The notes under the pieces are model-generated. The model worked only from the letters and a program-made list of their open reading frames with translations, searched no databases and had not been told where the DNA came from. Source: Parablautia sp. Marseille-Q6255 (GTDB lineage Bacteria > Bacillota > Clostridia > Lachnospirales > Lachnospiraceae). From it: 64,000 bases of DNA. A program made the position numbers and the translations under genes. The stretch lies in contig NZ_CATNVD010000022.1 of assembly GCF_951230155.1 (NCBI RefSeq), forward strand, positions 1 through 64,000, in the 5' to 3' direction. This document shows, one piece after another, positions 31,724-41,379 of the stretch. Each line of letters begins with the position of its first letter. Within the stretch, counting starts at the first letter, position 1.

Positions 31724-33025
31724 GTTGCACACGAAGCAGCGGAGTTTTCCGTTTGGATCAGGAGGGATGACGTCGAGCCACTCGATATGGATACGAAATT
31801 CATCCTGATACAGGCTGGTAAGCTGTCTGCGGAAGAAATCTTCGATTTCTTTTTGGGAATAGGTGGTATCCTGGGGGTCGCGGACGAGCTCTACTCTGAG
31901 GTCATGGTAGGATTCCTGCACATAACGGAACTGGGCGATACCGGTGATGCCATTTGGGATTTTACGCAGCTCCAGTACAGAGGTATCTTCACCGTGCTCG
32001 TGTTTGATGGTATCGTTTAAGCGGCCATATATTTTTGTGACGTAGCGCAGACCGTTTTTTGTATAGGAAGAAGCAGTATCGCCGATATCGTAATTGATGA
32101 TCGGAAAATCGGTCTTATAAAGCGGCGTAATGATGACGCGTCCGTTGTCAGAGAGATTTCCGTTTTCATCGTAAATATTTACGACGTGTGTGTCGTTACA
32201 GATATCGTAATAATCGTTTCCGGGGCGCTTGATGATACAGCTTCCTGTCTCGTCGCTGCCATAGGCGTCGACCAGTCCGGGGCCGAAGGTTTTTTCCAGG
32301 ATATTGCGCGTGACCTCATCTACCATTTCACTGACCGGGATATACCATTTTGGCTTTTTGACCGGTATATTGTGCTGCTGCGCGTACAGAGCAATGCGAA
32401 CGATACAGTTTTTGCGCAGGCAGATCAGATCCGGCTCATATTCATTTAATTCACGGATCACATCCTTCATGCCGTCTCCAACACAGCGCTTTTCAGAAAG
32501 TCTGCGGCGCTGCAGGATACCGAATCGCTGAACAAAGGAGTCCTGGCTTTTCTTTTCTGTGCGATAGCTCGATTCAAAGGTGATCATTTTTCCTGAAAAC
32601 GGATGATAGCCAAAGGACATCAGGATACGGATCCAGCTTGCATTGGCACACGCATGCTCTCGCTGAGACTGATAAAGCTTCAGTGGGATACCGGTAGAGC
32701 CGCTTGTGCTGGTGGCGTCCCAGGAATCCCGCTCTTTTGGATGCGTATCATAAAGCTCCTTCATCCAGGCGCGCAGCTCATCCTTTGTGATGACGGGAAA
32801 CTTAACGAGATCCTCACTGCAGAAAAAATCATCCGGCGTCAGATGGTTCTGATCAAAACGCTGGCGGTAGAAGGGGATCTCATAGGCTTTTTTCATCAGT
32901 TTATGTACTTTACGGTTTTGTATGGCCTTGCTTTTTTTTTCATCTGCGGACATGGTCTTGTCGAGTGTCAGCAGATACCACAAAGTGGAGGCATTGATCA
33001 GTTTTTTATGTAATTGCAGTCCCAT
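31718..33025 (-). CDS. CapK / phenylacetate-CoA ligase family adenylate-forming protein
   Basis: A 435-residue member of the phenylacetate-CoA ligase/CapK family found in capsule clusters. Motifs: ATP-binding TSTSGSTGIPLKL (about 105-117), DAYGSDETGSCI, and NYDIGDTASSY. A C-terminal lid ends in HIEWLDVIPPDPNGKLRCFV. It probably activates a carboxylic acid as adenylate for transfer to a glycan component; the acid is unknown. Start 33025 is chosen because AAAGGAG lies nine bases upstream; an in-frame ATG at 33067 lacks a site. The final codons lie inside a MITE-like repeat, so the original C-terminus may have been altered. Confidence 0.85.
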   Translation of the reverse strand: MGLQLHKKLINASTLWYLLTLDKTMSADEKKSKAIQNRKVHKLMKKAYEIPFYRQRFDQNHLTPDDFFCSEDLVKFPVITKDELRAWMKELYDTHPKERDSWDATSTSGSTGIPLKLYQSQREHACANASWIRILMSFGYHPFSGKMITFESSYRTEKKSQDSFVQRFGILQRRRLSEKRCVGDGMKDVIRELNEYEPDLICLRKNCIVRIALYAQQHNIPVKKPKWYIPVSEMVDEVTRNILEKTFGPGLVDAYGSDETGSCIIKRPGNDYYDICNDTHVVNIYDENGNLSDNGRVIITPLYKTDFPIINYDIGDTASSYTKNGLRYVTKIYGRLNDTIKHEHGEDTSVLELRKIPNGITGIAQFRYVQESYHDLRVELVRDPQDTTYSQKEIEDFFRRQLTSLYQDEFRIHIEWLDVIPPDPNGKLRCFVCNV

Positions 33026-33392
33026 GCGGTGTATCTCCTTTGATTTATGATGACAGGAGGCGTTCATAAACGAACTGATTTTACAGCAGTTTCAGGAACG
33101 CTTCTCTGACTGTTGACAGTTGCGGGTAAAGAAAGAAGTCCAGTATGAAAGTATAGCAGAATTTGACGCAGGTTACAAGAAATTAGAATTATTTAAGAAA
33201 ATTGCCCGGATAATCCGGTTCACCGTGCTGCGCGACAAGCCTTTACTGCGGATTTTCCGACTATTTCCGGCAGGTCGCGTGTGTCTGGAAAATGATGTAA
33301 AATGATGCCAATTTTAATAAGCGACAGTTGTAAATACTAGAAAAAATTTACGATCACAAGAATTTTTTAAGAAAATTTCAGAAATTCGAGGG
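33026..33392. other. AT-rich intergenic region between divergent genes
   Basis: No supported gene; a 61-codon frame at 33120-33305 lacks a ribosome binding site. The region must hold the promoter of the CapK-like gene on the minus strand, which I could not pin down, and upstream sequence for the P-type ATPase. Runs of A/T dominate from 33310. Confidence 0.5.
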
Positions 33393-33421
33393 TTAAAATA
33401 GTGCGGAAAATGTGGTAAGAT
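33393..33421 (+). promoter_or_regulatory. probable promoter of the P-type ATPase gene
   Basis: TTAAAA (33393-33398), a 17-nt spacer and TAAGAT (33416-33421), with TGG directly before the -10 box as an extended -10 element. Confidence 0.5.
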
Positions 33422-33461
33422 TTAGAAGTATGATAAAGTAAAAAGGACAGGGTGTGGAAGT

Positions 33462-36035
33462 GTGGAAAAACATGAAGAGATAAAACAGCCGCAAAAAGAG
33501 AGCAGGGATTTGTGGCACAGCATAAAAGCCTTTGGGCAGAAGCTGAAAAAGACAAAGGTGATCCCGGAGGAGTACAGGCTCCCGGAGAAGATCACGGTGG
33601 TGAAGCGGTATACGCCGGATATTGATAAGGGACTTACGCAGGCTCAGGTGGATGAGCGGATTGCGCAGGGAGCCGTAAACAAACCGGTAGAGGCAGCGTC
33701 AAAATCGCCGAAGGAGATTGTTTTCAGCAATGTTTTTACGTATTTTAACCTGATTTTTTTCATTATCGCAGTTCTGCTGATCGCGGTAGGATCGTTCAGA
33801 GATCTGACTTTTTTGCCTGTGATCACGGCGAATACGCTGATCGGTATTATACAGGAGCTGCGTTCGAAAAAGGTGCTGGACAACTTAAGCATCCTCAATG
33901 CGCCAAAGAGTACGGTGATCCGTGACGGACAAAAACGTGTGATCCCGGCAGAAGAGCTGGTGCTTGATGATGTCGTTGTCTTTACGGCAGGCAATCAGAT
34001 TCCCGCAGATGCAGTGGCGGAGTCCGGCGAGGTGCTTGTCAACGAGTCACTGATCACCGGTGAGTCGGACCAGATCATTAAGAAGAAAGGCGATGCGCTG
34101 CTTTCCGGAAGTTTTGTTGTATCGGGGCAGTGTCAGGCGAGGATCGAGAAGGTCGGCGAGGATTCTTATGTATCGCAGCTGACGCTCGAGGCGAAGGCGA
34201 TGAATGACGAGGAAGTTTCTGAGATGATCCGTTCTTTGGATCGTCTGGTCAAAACGATCGGCATTCTGATCATTCCGATCGCTATTATCCTGTTCAGCCA
34301 GCAGCATGTGATCAACGGGGCTTCTCTTCGTGACAGTGTGACCGCTACAGTAGCTGCGATCATCGGCATGATCCCGGAGGGGCTCTACCTGCTGGCAAGC
34401 GTGGCGCTCGCAGTCAGTGTGATGCGTCTTGCGATGCAGAAGGTGCTTGTTCACAATATGAAATGCATTGAGACGCTGGCGCGTGTGGATGTTCTGTGTG
34501 TGGATAAGACGGGTACGATCACAGATAATACCATGACAGTCAAAAAGCTGCTGCCGCTTCGCCGCGTGGAGACAGGTGCGGCTGATACGGAGGCGGCAGA
34601 GGAGGTTGATCAGGAGGATCTGAAATTTTCGTCAGAGGAGCAGGCGGAGGTGGAGCTTGCGGTCGGTGATTTTGCCGCTGCCATGGCGACAGACAATATC
34701 ACCATGAAGGCGATCAAGGATGCTTTCCGCAAACGCAGCGGGAAGCGCCCGGAAAAGGTGTTCCCGTTTTCATCCGAGACAAAATACAGCGGCGCCGTAT
34801 TTGAAGATGCCAGCTATGTGCTGGGAGCGCCGGAGTTTGTCCTGAAAGAGTCTTATGCACAATACGCGGCTCAGATCGAGCGGTGGAGCCATCAGGGCTA
34901 CCGCGTACTTGTATTTGGAACGTATGAGGGGACGCTTGACGGCAAGGCGCTGTGCGCGCCTGCGCAGCCGATGGGGATGATCCTTCTGGCAAATCCGATC
35001 CGGGAAAATGCAAAAGAGACGTTTACGTATTTTGCAAATCAGGGTGTGGAGATCAAGGTTATTTCAGGAGACAATCCGGTAACGGTTTCTGAGGTGGCAA
35101 AGGAAGCGGGTATTGCCCATGCGGAGTGCTACGTGGATGCCGGAACACTTACTGATGAAGCGATGCTGCGGGAGGCGGCAAATAAATATACCGTATTCGG
35201 ACGCGTGACGCCGGATCAGAAGCGTCAGCTGATCAGTGCGCTGAAGGCTGCGGGGCATACCGTTGCGATGACAGGAGACGGGGTGAATGATGTACTGGCG
35301 CTAAAGGATGCGGACTGCAGTATTGCAATGGCTTCGGGAAGCGATGCAGCAGCCCAGGTATCTCAGCTTGTGCTTCTGGAGTCAGATTTTTCAAAGATGC
35401 CGTCCGTAGTGGCAGAGGGAAGGCGCGTGGTCAACAATATCGAGCGTACGGCAAGCCTCTTCCTTGTGAAGAACATATTCTCTTTGTGCATGTCGATCCT
35501 GTCGATCGTTTTGATGGTAAATTATCCACTGGAGCCATCGCAGATTTCGCTGATCAGTATGTTTACGATCGGGATTCCGGCATTTATCATGTCGCTTGAA
35601 AAGAACACGGAGCGGATACAGGGTCATTTCCTGAGCAATGTCCTGTTTAAGGCACTGCCGGGAGGCCTGACCGATTTTATCGTAGTCAGCGCACTGTATC
35701 TGTTCTGCATTGAATTTAATGTAAATGAGGCAGACGTATCGACTTCCTCTACGATCGTACTTGCGATCGTAGGACTGATGATCCTCTATCAGATCGCTTC
35801 GCCAATGACAAAGTGCCACTGGATTCTGTGGTTTGGTATGGCGGCGGGACTCGTCTACTGTATGATATTTGTCAGCAGTATTTTTGCGATCACGAGCATA
35901 TCAAAGAAGAGCATGATGCTTCTGGTGATCTTTGCGATCATTACAGAGCCGATATTCCGGTATTTGAGCATTATTGTGAAGAAGCTGTCGCATATGTATG
36001 TGAACCGCAAACAGAAGCAGAAGACCGTTCAGTAA
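33462..36035 (+). CDS. HAD-IC family cation-transporting P-type ATPase (CtpE-like)
   Basis: An 857-residue P-type ATPase. The actuator domain has NESLITGESDQI. TM4 carries IPEGLYLLASVALAVSV. The phosphorylated Asp is in VDKTGTITDNTM at about residue 347. The nucleotide-binding domain is followed by the hinge GDGVNDVLALKDADCSIAMASGSDAA and six C-terminal helices. The IPEGL sequence and short N-terminus without heavy-metal domains resemble the CtpE group, linked to Ca2+ uptake in mycobacteria; the ion here is not certain. The start is GTG 33462; the ribosome binding site is weak (AAAAGGA is 14 bases away), so the exact start is less sure. Confidence 0.88.
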   Translation: MEKHEEIKQPQKESRDLWHSIKAFGQKLKKTKVIPEEYRLPEKITVVKRYTPDIDKGLTQAQVDERIAQGAVNKPVEAASKSPKEIVFSNVFTYFNLIFFIIAVLLIAVGSFRDLTFLPVITANTLIGIIQELRSKKVLDNLSILNAPKSTVIRDGQKRVIPAEELVLDDVVVFTAGNQIPADAVAESGEVLVNESLITGESDQIIKKKGDALLSGSFVVSGQCQARIEKVGEDSYVSQLTLEAKAMNDEEVSEMIRSLDRLVKTIGILIIPIAIILFSQQHVINGASLRDSVTATVAAIIGMIPEGLYLLASVALAVSVMRLAMQKVLVHNMKCIETLARVDVLCVDKTGTITDNTMTVKKLLPLRRVETGAADTEAAEEVDQEDLKFSSEEQAEVELAVGDFAAAMATDNITMKAIKDAFRKRSGKRPEKVFPFSSETKYSGAVFEDASYVLGAPEFVLKESYAQYAAQIERWSHQGYRVLVFGTYEGTLDGKALCAPAQPMGMILLANPIRENAKETFTYFANQGVEIKVISGDNPVTVSEVAKEAGIAHAECYVDAGTLTDEAMLREAANKYTVFGRVTPDQKRQLISALKAAGHTVAMTGDGVNDVLALKDADCSIAMASGSDAAAQVSQLVLLESDFSKMPSVVAEGRRVVNNIERTASLFLVKNIFSLCMSILSIVLMVNYPLEPSQISLISMFTIGIPAFIMSLEKNTERIQGHFLSNVLFKALPGGLTDFIVVSALYLFCIEFNVNEADVSTSSTIVLAIVGLMILYQIASPMTKCHWILWFGMAAGLVYCMIFVSSIFAITSISKKSMMLLVIFAIITEPIFRYLSIIVKKLSHMYVNRKQKQKTVQ

Positions 36036-36104
36036 ATTTTAGTAGATTTTGGAGACAAATACTGGTATACTGTAATCATTAAAGCATATGTAAGGAGAAG
36101 AATT

Positions 36105-36803
36105 ATGAAAAGAGTTCTTTTAAAGCTGAGCGGTGAAGCGCTTGCCGGAGATAAAAAGACCGGTTTTGACGAGCCGACTGTCACACAGGTGGCAAAACAG
36201 GTAAAGACGCTTGTAGATCAGGGGATGGAGATCGGTATCGTGATCGGAGGCGGCAATTTCTGGAGAGGACGTTCCAGTGAAAAGATCGACCGTACAAAGG
36301 CAGACCAGATCGGAATGCTCGCCACGGTGATGAACTGTATTTACGTTTCTGAGATCTTCCGCTCCGTTGGAATGAAGACATCTGTGATGACGCCGTTTAC
36401 CTGCGGTGCTTTCACCGAGCTGTTTTCAAAAGACCGGGCAAATGAAAATCTTGCAAATGGCGTTGTGACGTTTTTTGCGGGCGGGACAGGCCATCCATAT
36501 TTTTCAACGGATACAGCGACTGTACTGCGCGCGATCGAGATCGAGGCAGAGGTGATCCTGCTTGCAAAGTCGATCGACGGTGTGTATGACAGCGATCCAA
36601 AAGACAACCCGGCTGCAAAGAAGTTTGACGAGATTTCGATCGCAGAGGTCATTGACCGCAAACTCGGCGTGGTAGATATGACTGCATCGATCCTTTGCAT
36701 GGAAAATAAGATGCCGATGCTTGTCTTTGGGCTGAACCAGGAAAACAGCATTGTCAATACAGTAAATGGAACGCTCAACGGTACAAAGGTTACCGTTTCA
36801 TAG
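36105..36803 (+). CDS. pyrH: UMP kinase
   Basis: A 232-residue bacterial UMP kinase of the amino-acid kinase fold, which makes UDP from UMP and ATP and is feedback-regulated by UTP/GTP. Motifs: LLKLSGEALAG at the N-terminus, IGIVIGGGNFWRG, and GGTGHPYFSTDTA. AAGGAG lies seven bases before ATG. It is the first gene of the conserved block pyrH-frr-uppS-cdsA-dxr-rseP, here without tsf upstream. Confidence 0.97.
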   Translation: MKRVLLKLSGEALAGDKKTGFDEPTVTQVAKQVKTLVDQGMEIGIVIGGGNFWRGRSSEKIDRTKADQIGMLATVMNCIYVSEIFRSVGMKTSVMTPFTCGAFTELFSKDRANENLANGVVTFFAGGTGHPYFSTDTATVLRAIEIEAEVILLAKSIDGVYDSDPKDNPAAKKFDEISIAEVIDRKLGVVDMTASILCMENKMPMLVFGLNQENSIVNTVNGTLNGTKVTVS

Positions 36804-36815
36804 GAGGAAGAGAAC

Positions 36816-37367
36816 ATGGATGAGAGAATCAAGGTATATGATGAAAAGATGACGAAGACATACAACAGCCTGCTTGCAGAGTTTGGGACGATCCGTGCAG
36901 GGCGTGCGAACCCGAATGTGCTCAACAAGATCAAGGTAGACTATTACGGGACGCCGACACCGCTTCAGCAGGTGGGAAATATCACTGTTCCGGAGCCGAG
37001 GATCCTTCAGATCCAGCCGTGGGAGGCATCTATGGTAAAGGTGATCGAAAAGGCGATCATGACCTCTGACCTTGGCATTAATCCGACGAATGACGGACGC
37101 GTGATCCGTCTGGTATTCCCGGAGCTTACGGAGGAGCGCAGAAAGGACCTTGTAAAAGACATCAAGAAAAAGGGTGAGGCAGGCAAGGTTGCGATCCGCA
37201 ATATCAGAAGAGACGCGAACGATGCGCTGAAGAAGCTGGGCAAGGCGGATGTATCCGAGGATGAAGTAAAAGAGCTGGAAGAGAAGGTACAGAAGCTGAC
37301 GGACAAATATATCAAGGAAATTGATAAAGCAGTGGACGAGAAATCAAAAGAAATTCTTACAGTATAA
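36816..37367 (+). CDS. frr: ribosome recycling factor
   Basis: A 183-residue RRF of full family length that splits post-termination ribosomes together with EF-G. Recognised by EFGTIRAGRANPNVLNKI, DYYGTPTPLQQVGNITVPEPR and GRVIRLVFPELTEERRKDLV. It starts 12 nt after pyrH with AGGAGG upstream. Confidence 0.98.
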   Translation: MDERIKVYDEKMTKTYNSLLAEFGTIRAGRANPNVLNKIKVDYYGTPTPLQQVGNITVPEPRILQIQPWEASMVKVIEKAIMTSDLGINPTNDGRVIRLVFPELTEERRKDLVKDIKKKGEAGKVAIRNIRRDANDALKKLGKADVSEDEVKELEEKVQKLTDKYIKEIDKAVDEKSKEILTV

Positions 37368-37454
37368 AAAATGCGAGGGATGCCGCAAACTGTACAGACG
37401 GGGAGTGAGCCGTCGGAGCTGTTTTGCGGCTCTTTCTTTTTGGGAGGAATGTTT

Positions 37455-38162
37455 ATGGTAATTCCACAACACGTTGCGATCATACTGGATGGAAACGGAC
37501 GATGGGCGAAAAGCAAGGGGATGCCGCGCAATTATGGCCATGCGCGCGGCGCAAAAAACCTCGAGGTAATCTGTGAGGACGCATACAATATGGGGATCAA
37601 ATATCTGACGGTATATCTTTTTTCTACAGAGAACTGGAAGCGTTCCAGGGATGAGGTAGATGGTCTGATGCGTCTGTTCCGCCGGTATACAAAGACATGT
37701 ATGAAAACAGCGCGGGATAATAACATGAAGGTGCGCGTGCTCGGAGATCCGTCTGCCTTTGATCCGGATCTTCAGGAGAGTCTTAAGGAGCTGGTCGAAT
37801 CCTCAAAAGATAATACGGGACTGAACTTTCAGATCGCGTTAAATTACGGGAGCAGGGATGAGATCGTGCGCGCAGTACGCAGGATCTCGACAGACTGTAT
37901 GGAAGGCAGGATCCGGCCGGAGGAGATCACAGAGAGCAGCTTTGCATCGTACCTTGATACGGCGGAGGTGCCGGATCCGGATCTTCTGATCCGCACAAGC
38001 GGTGAGCAACGCCTGTCAAATTATCTGATGTGGCAGCTGGCATATACAGAATTTTATTTTACAGAGGTTCCGTGGCCTGCATTTACAAAAAATGATCTGT
38101 GGAAGGCGATCGAAAAATTCAATGGCCGCAGCAGGCTTTACGGTGGAAACAGGGAGGGATAA
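37455..38162 (+). CDS. uppS: isoprenyl transferase (undecaprenyl diphosphate synthase)
   Basis: A 235-residue cis-prenyltransferase that extends farnesyl diphosphate to undecaprenyl diphosphate for wall synthesis. The catalytic Asp is in AIILDGNGRWAKSKG; other motifs are TVYLFSTENWKRS, NYGSRDEIVRAVR and DLLIRTSGEQRLSNYLMWQ. Start 37455 is chosen since GGGAGGA ends six bases upstream; the frame is open to 37371 but without a site, and ATG 37449 is too close. A GAGCCG-rich hairpin lies between frr and this gene. Confidence 0.97.
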   Translation: MVIPQHVAIILDGNGRWAKSKGMPRNYGHARGAKNLEVICEDAYNMGIKYLTVYLFSTENWKRSRDEVDGLMRLFRRYTKTCMKTARDNNMKVRVLGDPSAFDPDLQESLKELVESSKDNTGLNFQIALNYGSRDEIVRAVRRISTDCMEGRIRPEEITESSFASYLDTAEVPDPDLLIRTSGEQRLSNYLMWQLAYTEFYFTEVPWPAFTKNDLWKAIEKFNGRSRLYGGNREG

Positions 38163-38163
38163 T

Positions 38164-38982
38164 ATGTTTCGCACAAGATTGTTAAGCGGGATCGTTCTGG
38201 TGGCCCTTGCACTTGTACTGCTGATCACAGGCGGACCGGTGCTTGCGGCATCGCTGCTGGCGATCTCCATTATCGGTCTGAATGAGCTGTATCGGGCGCT
38301 GGGTATTGAAGACGGGAAGTTCTCCCCTCTTGCAGCAGTAGGATATCTGGGATGCTTTTTCTATTATATGATTGTAATTCTGGATCTTTCTGCATATACT
38401 ATGACAGTACTGATCGCTCTTCTCATTTTATTTATGGCTGTGTATGTATTTACATATCCGCGCTACAAGACTGATCAGGTCACAGGTGCGTTTTTTGGCG
38501 TTGTATATGTGGCTGTGATGCTTTCCTGCATCTACGAGCTGCGCATTATGGAGCACGGAGTGTTCCTCGTATGGCTGATCTTTATCAGCTCCTGGGGATG
38601 TGATACCTGTGCGTACTGTGTTGGCATGCTGTTTGGAAAACATAAGATGTCGCCGAAGCTCAGCCCTAAAAAGTCTGTTGAGGGAGCTGTTGGCGGTGTG
38701 GTAGGCGCAGCCTTGATCGGAGCAATCTATGCGGCGGCGATCGCAGGCTGGATGGACGGCGGTACGCATACCATGATGAGCTTTGCAGTGATCTGCGCTC
38801 TGGGAGGTCTGATCTCTATGGTCGGCGATCTGGCGGCATCAGCGATCAAGCGCAATCGCGGGATCAAGGATTACGGAAAGCTGATCCCGGGGCATGGAGG
38901 GATCCTTGACCGTTTTGACAGCGTGATTTTTATCGCGCCGGTGATCTATTATCTGGCGCAGGCATTTTCAGGTGTATTTTAG
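38164..38982 (+). CDS. cdsA: phosphatidate cytidylyltransferase
   Basis: A 272-residue membrane enzyme making CDP-diacylglycerol from CTP and phosphatidate, feeding phospholipid synthesis. About eight helices. The C-terminal signature is SMVGDLAASAIKRNRGIKDYGKLIPGHGGILDRFDS, with conserved Asp residues binding metal. Start 38164 follows GGGAGG; the open frame further upstream lies within uppS. It starts one base after the uppS stop. Confidence 0.96.
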   Translation: MFRTRLLSGIVLVALALVLLITGGPVLAASLLAISIIGLNELYRALGIEDGKFSPLAAVGYLGCFFYYMIVILDLSAYTMTVLIALLILFMAVYVFTYPRYKTDQVTGAFFGVVYVAVMLSCIYELRIMEHGVFLVWLIFISSWGCDTCAYCVGMLFGKHKMSPKLSPKKSVEGAVGGVVGAALIGAIYAAAIAGWMDGGTHTMMSFAVICALGGLISMVGDLAASAIKRNRGIKDYGKLIPGHGGILDRFDSVIFIAPVIYYLAQAFSGVF

Positions 38983-39011
38983 ACGGTATGTGAGGAAAGG
39001 ATGAAGTACAG

Positions 39012-40154
39012 ATGAAAAAGATAGCAATTCTCGGCTCTACGGGTTCCATCGGTACACAGACACTGGAGGTCGTAAGGGCAAACGGTGATATAGAGGTTAC
39101 AGCGCTTTCCGCAGGAAAGAACATCCGGCTGCTGGCACAGCAGATCCGCGAGTTTCGTCCACGTATAGCAGCTGTGTGGGAGGAAGCAGATGCAAAGGAG
39201 CTGCGGCTTCTGGTGGCAGATCTTCCGGTTACCGTCGTATCCGGGATGGAAGGATTAAAGGAGGTCGCAGTCTGTGAAGAGACGCAGGTTCTCGTGACAG
39301 CGATCGTCGGGATGATCGGCATCGTGCCGACGATCGAGGCGATCAAAGCAGGAAAGGACATTGCGCTTGCGAACAAAGAGACGCTGGTGACAGCCGGACA
39401 TATCATTATGCCGCTTGCAAAGGAGCACGGGGTACGCATTCTTCCGGTCGACAGCGAGCACAGTGCGATTTTTCAGGCGCTCAATGGAGAGGACGGCAGA
39501 GCGATCGACAAGATCCTGCTTACCGCATCGGGAGGGCCATTTCGCGGCCGCACGTATTGCGAGCTTGAAAAGGTCCGCGTGGAGGACGCACTGAAGCATC
39601 CGAACTGGGCAATGGGGCAGAAGATCACGATTGATTCTGCCAGCATGGTAAATAAAGGTCTGGAAGTTATGGAGGCGCGCTGGTTGTTTGGCACAGACCT
39701 CGATCAGATACAGGTAGTGATCCAGCCGCAGAGCATCATTCATTCGATGGTGCAGTTTGCTGATGGAGCGGTGATCGCGCAGCTTGGCACCCCGGATATG
39801 AAGCTTCCGATCCAGTATGCGCTGTACTATCCGCAGAGACGTTTTCTTGCAGGAGAGCGCCTCGACTTTGCAAAGATTGGCAGCATCACGTTTGAAGATC
39901 CGGATCTGGATACATTTCTCGGATTGAAATATGCGTTTGAGGCGGCGCGCACAGGCGGTTCTATGCCGACGGTGTTCAATGCGGCGAATGAACGCGCGGT
40001 CAGCAAGTTTTTGAACCGCCAGATCGGGTTTACCGATATTTATGAGATCATCCGTTTCTGTATGGATGAGCATCAGGTGATCGCGTCCCCGGATGTGGAT
40101 CAGATCCTGAATACAGAGCAGGCAGTATACGATATTATTGAAAGCAGGTGGTAA
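39012..40154 (+). CDS. dxr: 1-deoxy-D-xylulose 5-phosphate reductoisomerase
   Basis: A 380-residue MEP-pathway enzyme that converts DXP to MEP with NADPH. The N-terminal Rossmann motif is ILGSTGSIGTQTLEV; metal and substrate motifs are LPVDSEHSAIFQ, TASGGPFRG, HPNWAMGQKITIDSASMVNKGLEVMEA. GGAAAGGATG lies upstream. The presence of dxr next to uppS shows isoprenoids are made by the MEP route. Confidence 0.98.
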   Translation: MKKIAILGSTGSIGTQTLEVVRANGDIEVTALSAGKNIRLLAQQIREFRPRIAAVWEEADAKELRLLVADLPVTVVSGMEGLKEVAVCEETQVLVTAIVGMIGIVPTIEAIKAGKDIALANKETLVTAGHIIMPLAKEHGVRILPVDSEHSAIFQALNGEDGRAIDKILLTASGGPFRGRTYCELEKVRVEDALKHPNWAMGQKITIDSASMVNKGLEVMEARWLFGTDLDQIQVVIQPQSIIHSMVQFADGAVIAQLGTPDMKLPIQYALYYPQRRFLAGERLDFAKIGSITFEDPDLDTFLGLKYAFEAARTGGSMPTVFNAANERAVSKFLNRQIGFTDIYEIIRFCMDEHQVIASPDVDQILNTEQAVYDIIESRW

Positions 40155-40155
40155 T

Positions 40156-41187
40156 TTGAAGATTCTTATAGCGCTGCTGATATTTAGCGTCATCATCATT
40201 GTACATGAGCTGGGGCATTTTCTGTTTGCGAAAATGAACGGCATCACAGTTGTGGAATTCTCTCTGGGAATGGGACCGCGTCTGTTAAGTCATGAATGGG
40301 GAGGCACCAGATACTCTCTGAAGCTTCTTCCATTTGGCGGTTCCTGTATGATGCTTGGTGAGGACGGTGAAGATGAGGGAGAGGGAACATTCGGAAGCAA
40401 ATCCGTGTGGGCAAGGATTTCCGTGATCGCAGCAGGACCGATCTTCAATTTTATTCTTGCATTTGTACTTTCTATTTTTATTATCGGCAATATCGGGTAT
40501 GACGAGCCGATCATCCGCGGTGTGACGGAAGGACTTCCTGCCCAGGCAGCGGGACTGCGGGCAGGGGACCGGATCACCAAAATGAACGGCAAAAAGATCA
40601 TGCTGTATCGGGAAATATCGAATTACGGAATGTTTCACAGCGGAGAGACGGTCGTGTTTGAATATGAGCGTGACGGAAGGACGCATACGGCGACTGTGAC
40701 TCCCGAGCTGACAGATTCGGGCTATCTGTATGGTGTACAGGGCAGCGTGAATATCAGAAAAAAAACAAATCCGATCGAGACACTGCGCTACAGCGCTCAT
40801 GAGGTCTATTACTGGATCGATGTCACGCTGCAAAGCCTGAAAATGCTTGTGACAGGAGGCGTGACGCTCGATGACATGGCGGGACCGGTCGGAGTTGTGG
40901 ATGCGATCGGTGATACGTATGAGGCGAGCAGACAGGACGGACTGCTGTACGTCTGGCTGAATCTTGTCAATATGGCGATCCTGCTGACGGCGAATCTTGG
41001 CGTTATGAATCTGCTGCCTCTGCCGGCGCTCGATGGAGGAAGACTTGCCTTTCTGATCGTTGAGGCGATCCGCGGCAAGAAAGTCAATCAGGAGCTGGAA
41101 GCGCGGATCCATATGACAGGACTGCTGCTTTTGATGGTCCTGATGGTAGTCGTGATGTTTAATGACGTGAGAAAGATACTGATGTAA
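40156..41187 (+). CDS. rseP: RIP metalloprotease RseP (site-2 protease)
   Basis: A 343-residue intramembrane zinc protease. The metal-binding HExxH is HELGH in IIVHELGHFLFAK; a PDZ domain (about 125-195; GLPAQAAGLRAGDRITKMNG) follows, and the third zinc ligand lies in NLLPLPALDGGRL. It cleaves membrane-anchored regulators such as anti-sigma factors, and remnants of signal peptides. Start TTG 40156 is preferred because AGGTGG lies five bases upstream; TTG 40138 is inside dxr. It is the last gene of the operon. Confidence 0.95.
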   Translation: MKILIALLIFSVIIIVHELGHFLFAKMNGITVVEFSLGMGPRLLSHEWGGTRYSLKLLPFGGSCMMLGEDGEDEGEGTFGSKSVWARISVIAAGPIFNFILAFVLSIFIIGNIGYDEPIIRGVTEGLPAQAAGLRAGDRITKMNGKKIMLYREISNYGMFHSGETVVFEYERDGRTHTATVTPELTDSGYLYGVQGSVNIRKKTNPIETLRYSAHEVYYWIDVTLQSLKMLVTGGVTLDDMAGPVGVVDAIGDTYEASRQDGLLYVWLNLVNMAILLTANLGVMNLLPLPALDGGRLAFLIVEAIRGKKVNQELEARIHMTGLLLLMVLMVVVMFNDVRKILM

Positions 41188-41312
41188 AAAAACGTCAGGA
41201 TTTGGAAAGGCAAAGGAACGTGTTATATTTATGCTATGGCGCAAAATGGCGTTGTGGTCAAAGTAAAGGTGAAGGTAAAATAGCAGTTTAAAACACAGAT
41301 CGGATTTAGTTT

Positions 41313-41356
41313 CGGGGAATACCGCGATTTTGCGGTATTCCCTGTATTTTTTCTTA
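41313..41356 (+). terminator. terminator downstream of rseP
   Basis: GGGGAATACCGC pairs with GCGGTATTCCC around a GATTTT loop, followed by TGTATTTTTTC. Confidence 0.88.
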
Positions 41357-41379
41357 CTATTCAGACGCTTTTTCTGCCT

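Noticed and set aside
33120-33305. 61-codon frame between the CapK-like and P-type ATPase genes
   Set aside because: No ribosome binding site, and the sequence becomes AT-rich and non-coding in character; more likely regulatory intergenic DNA.
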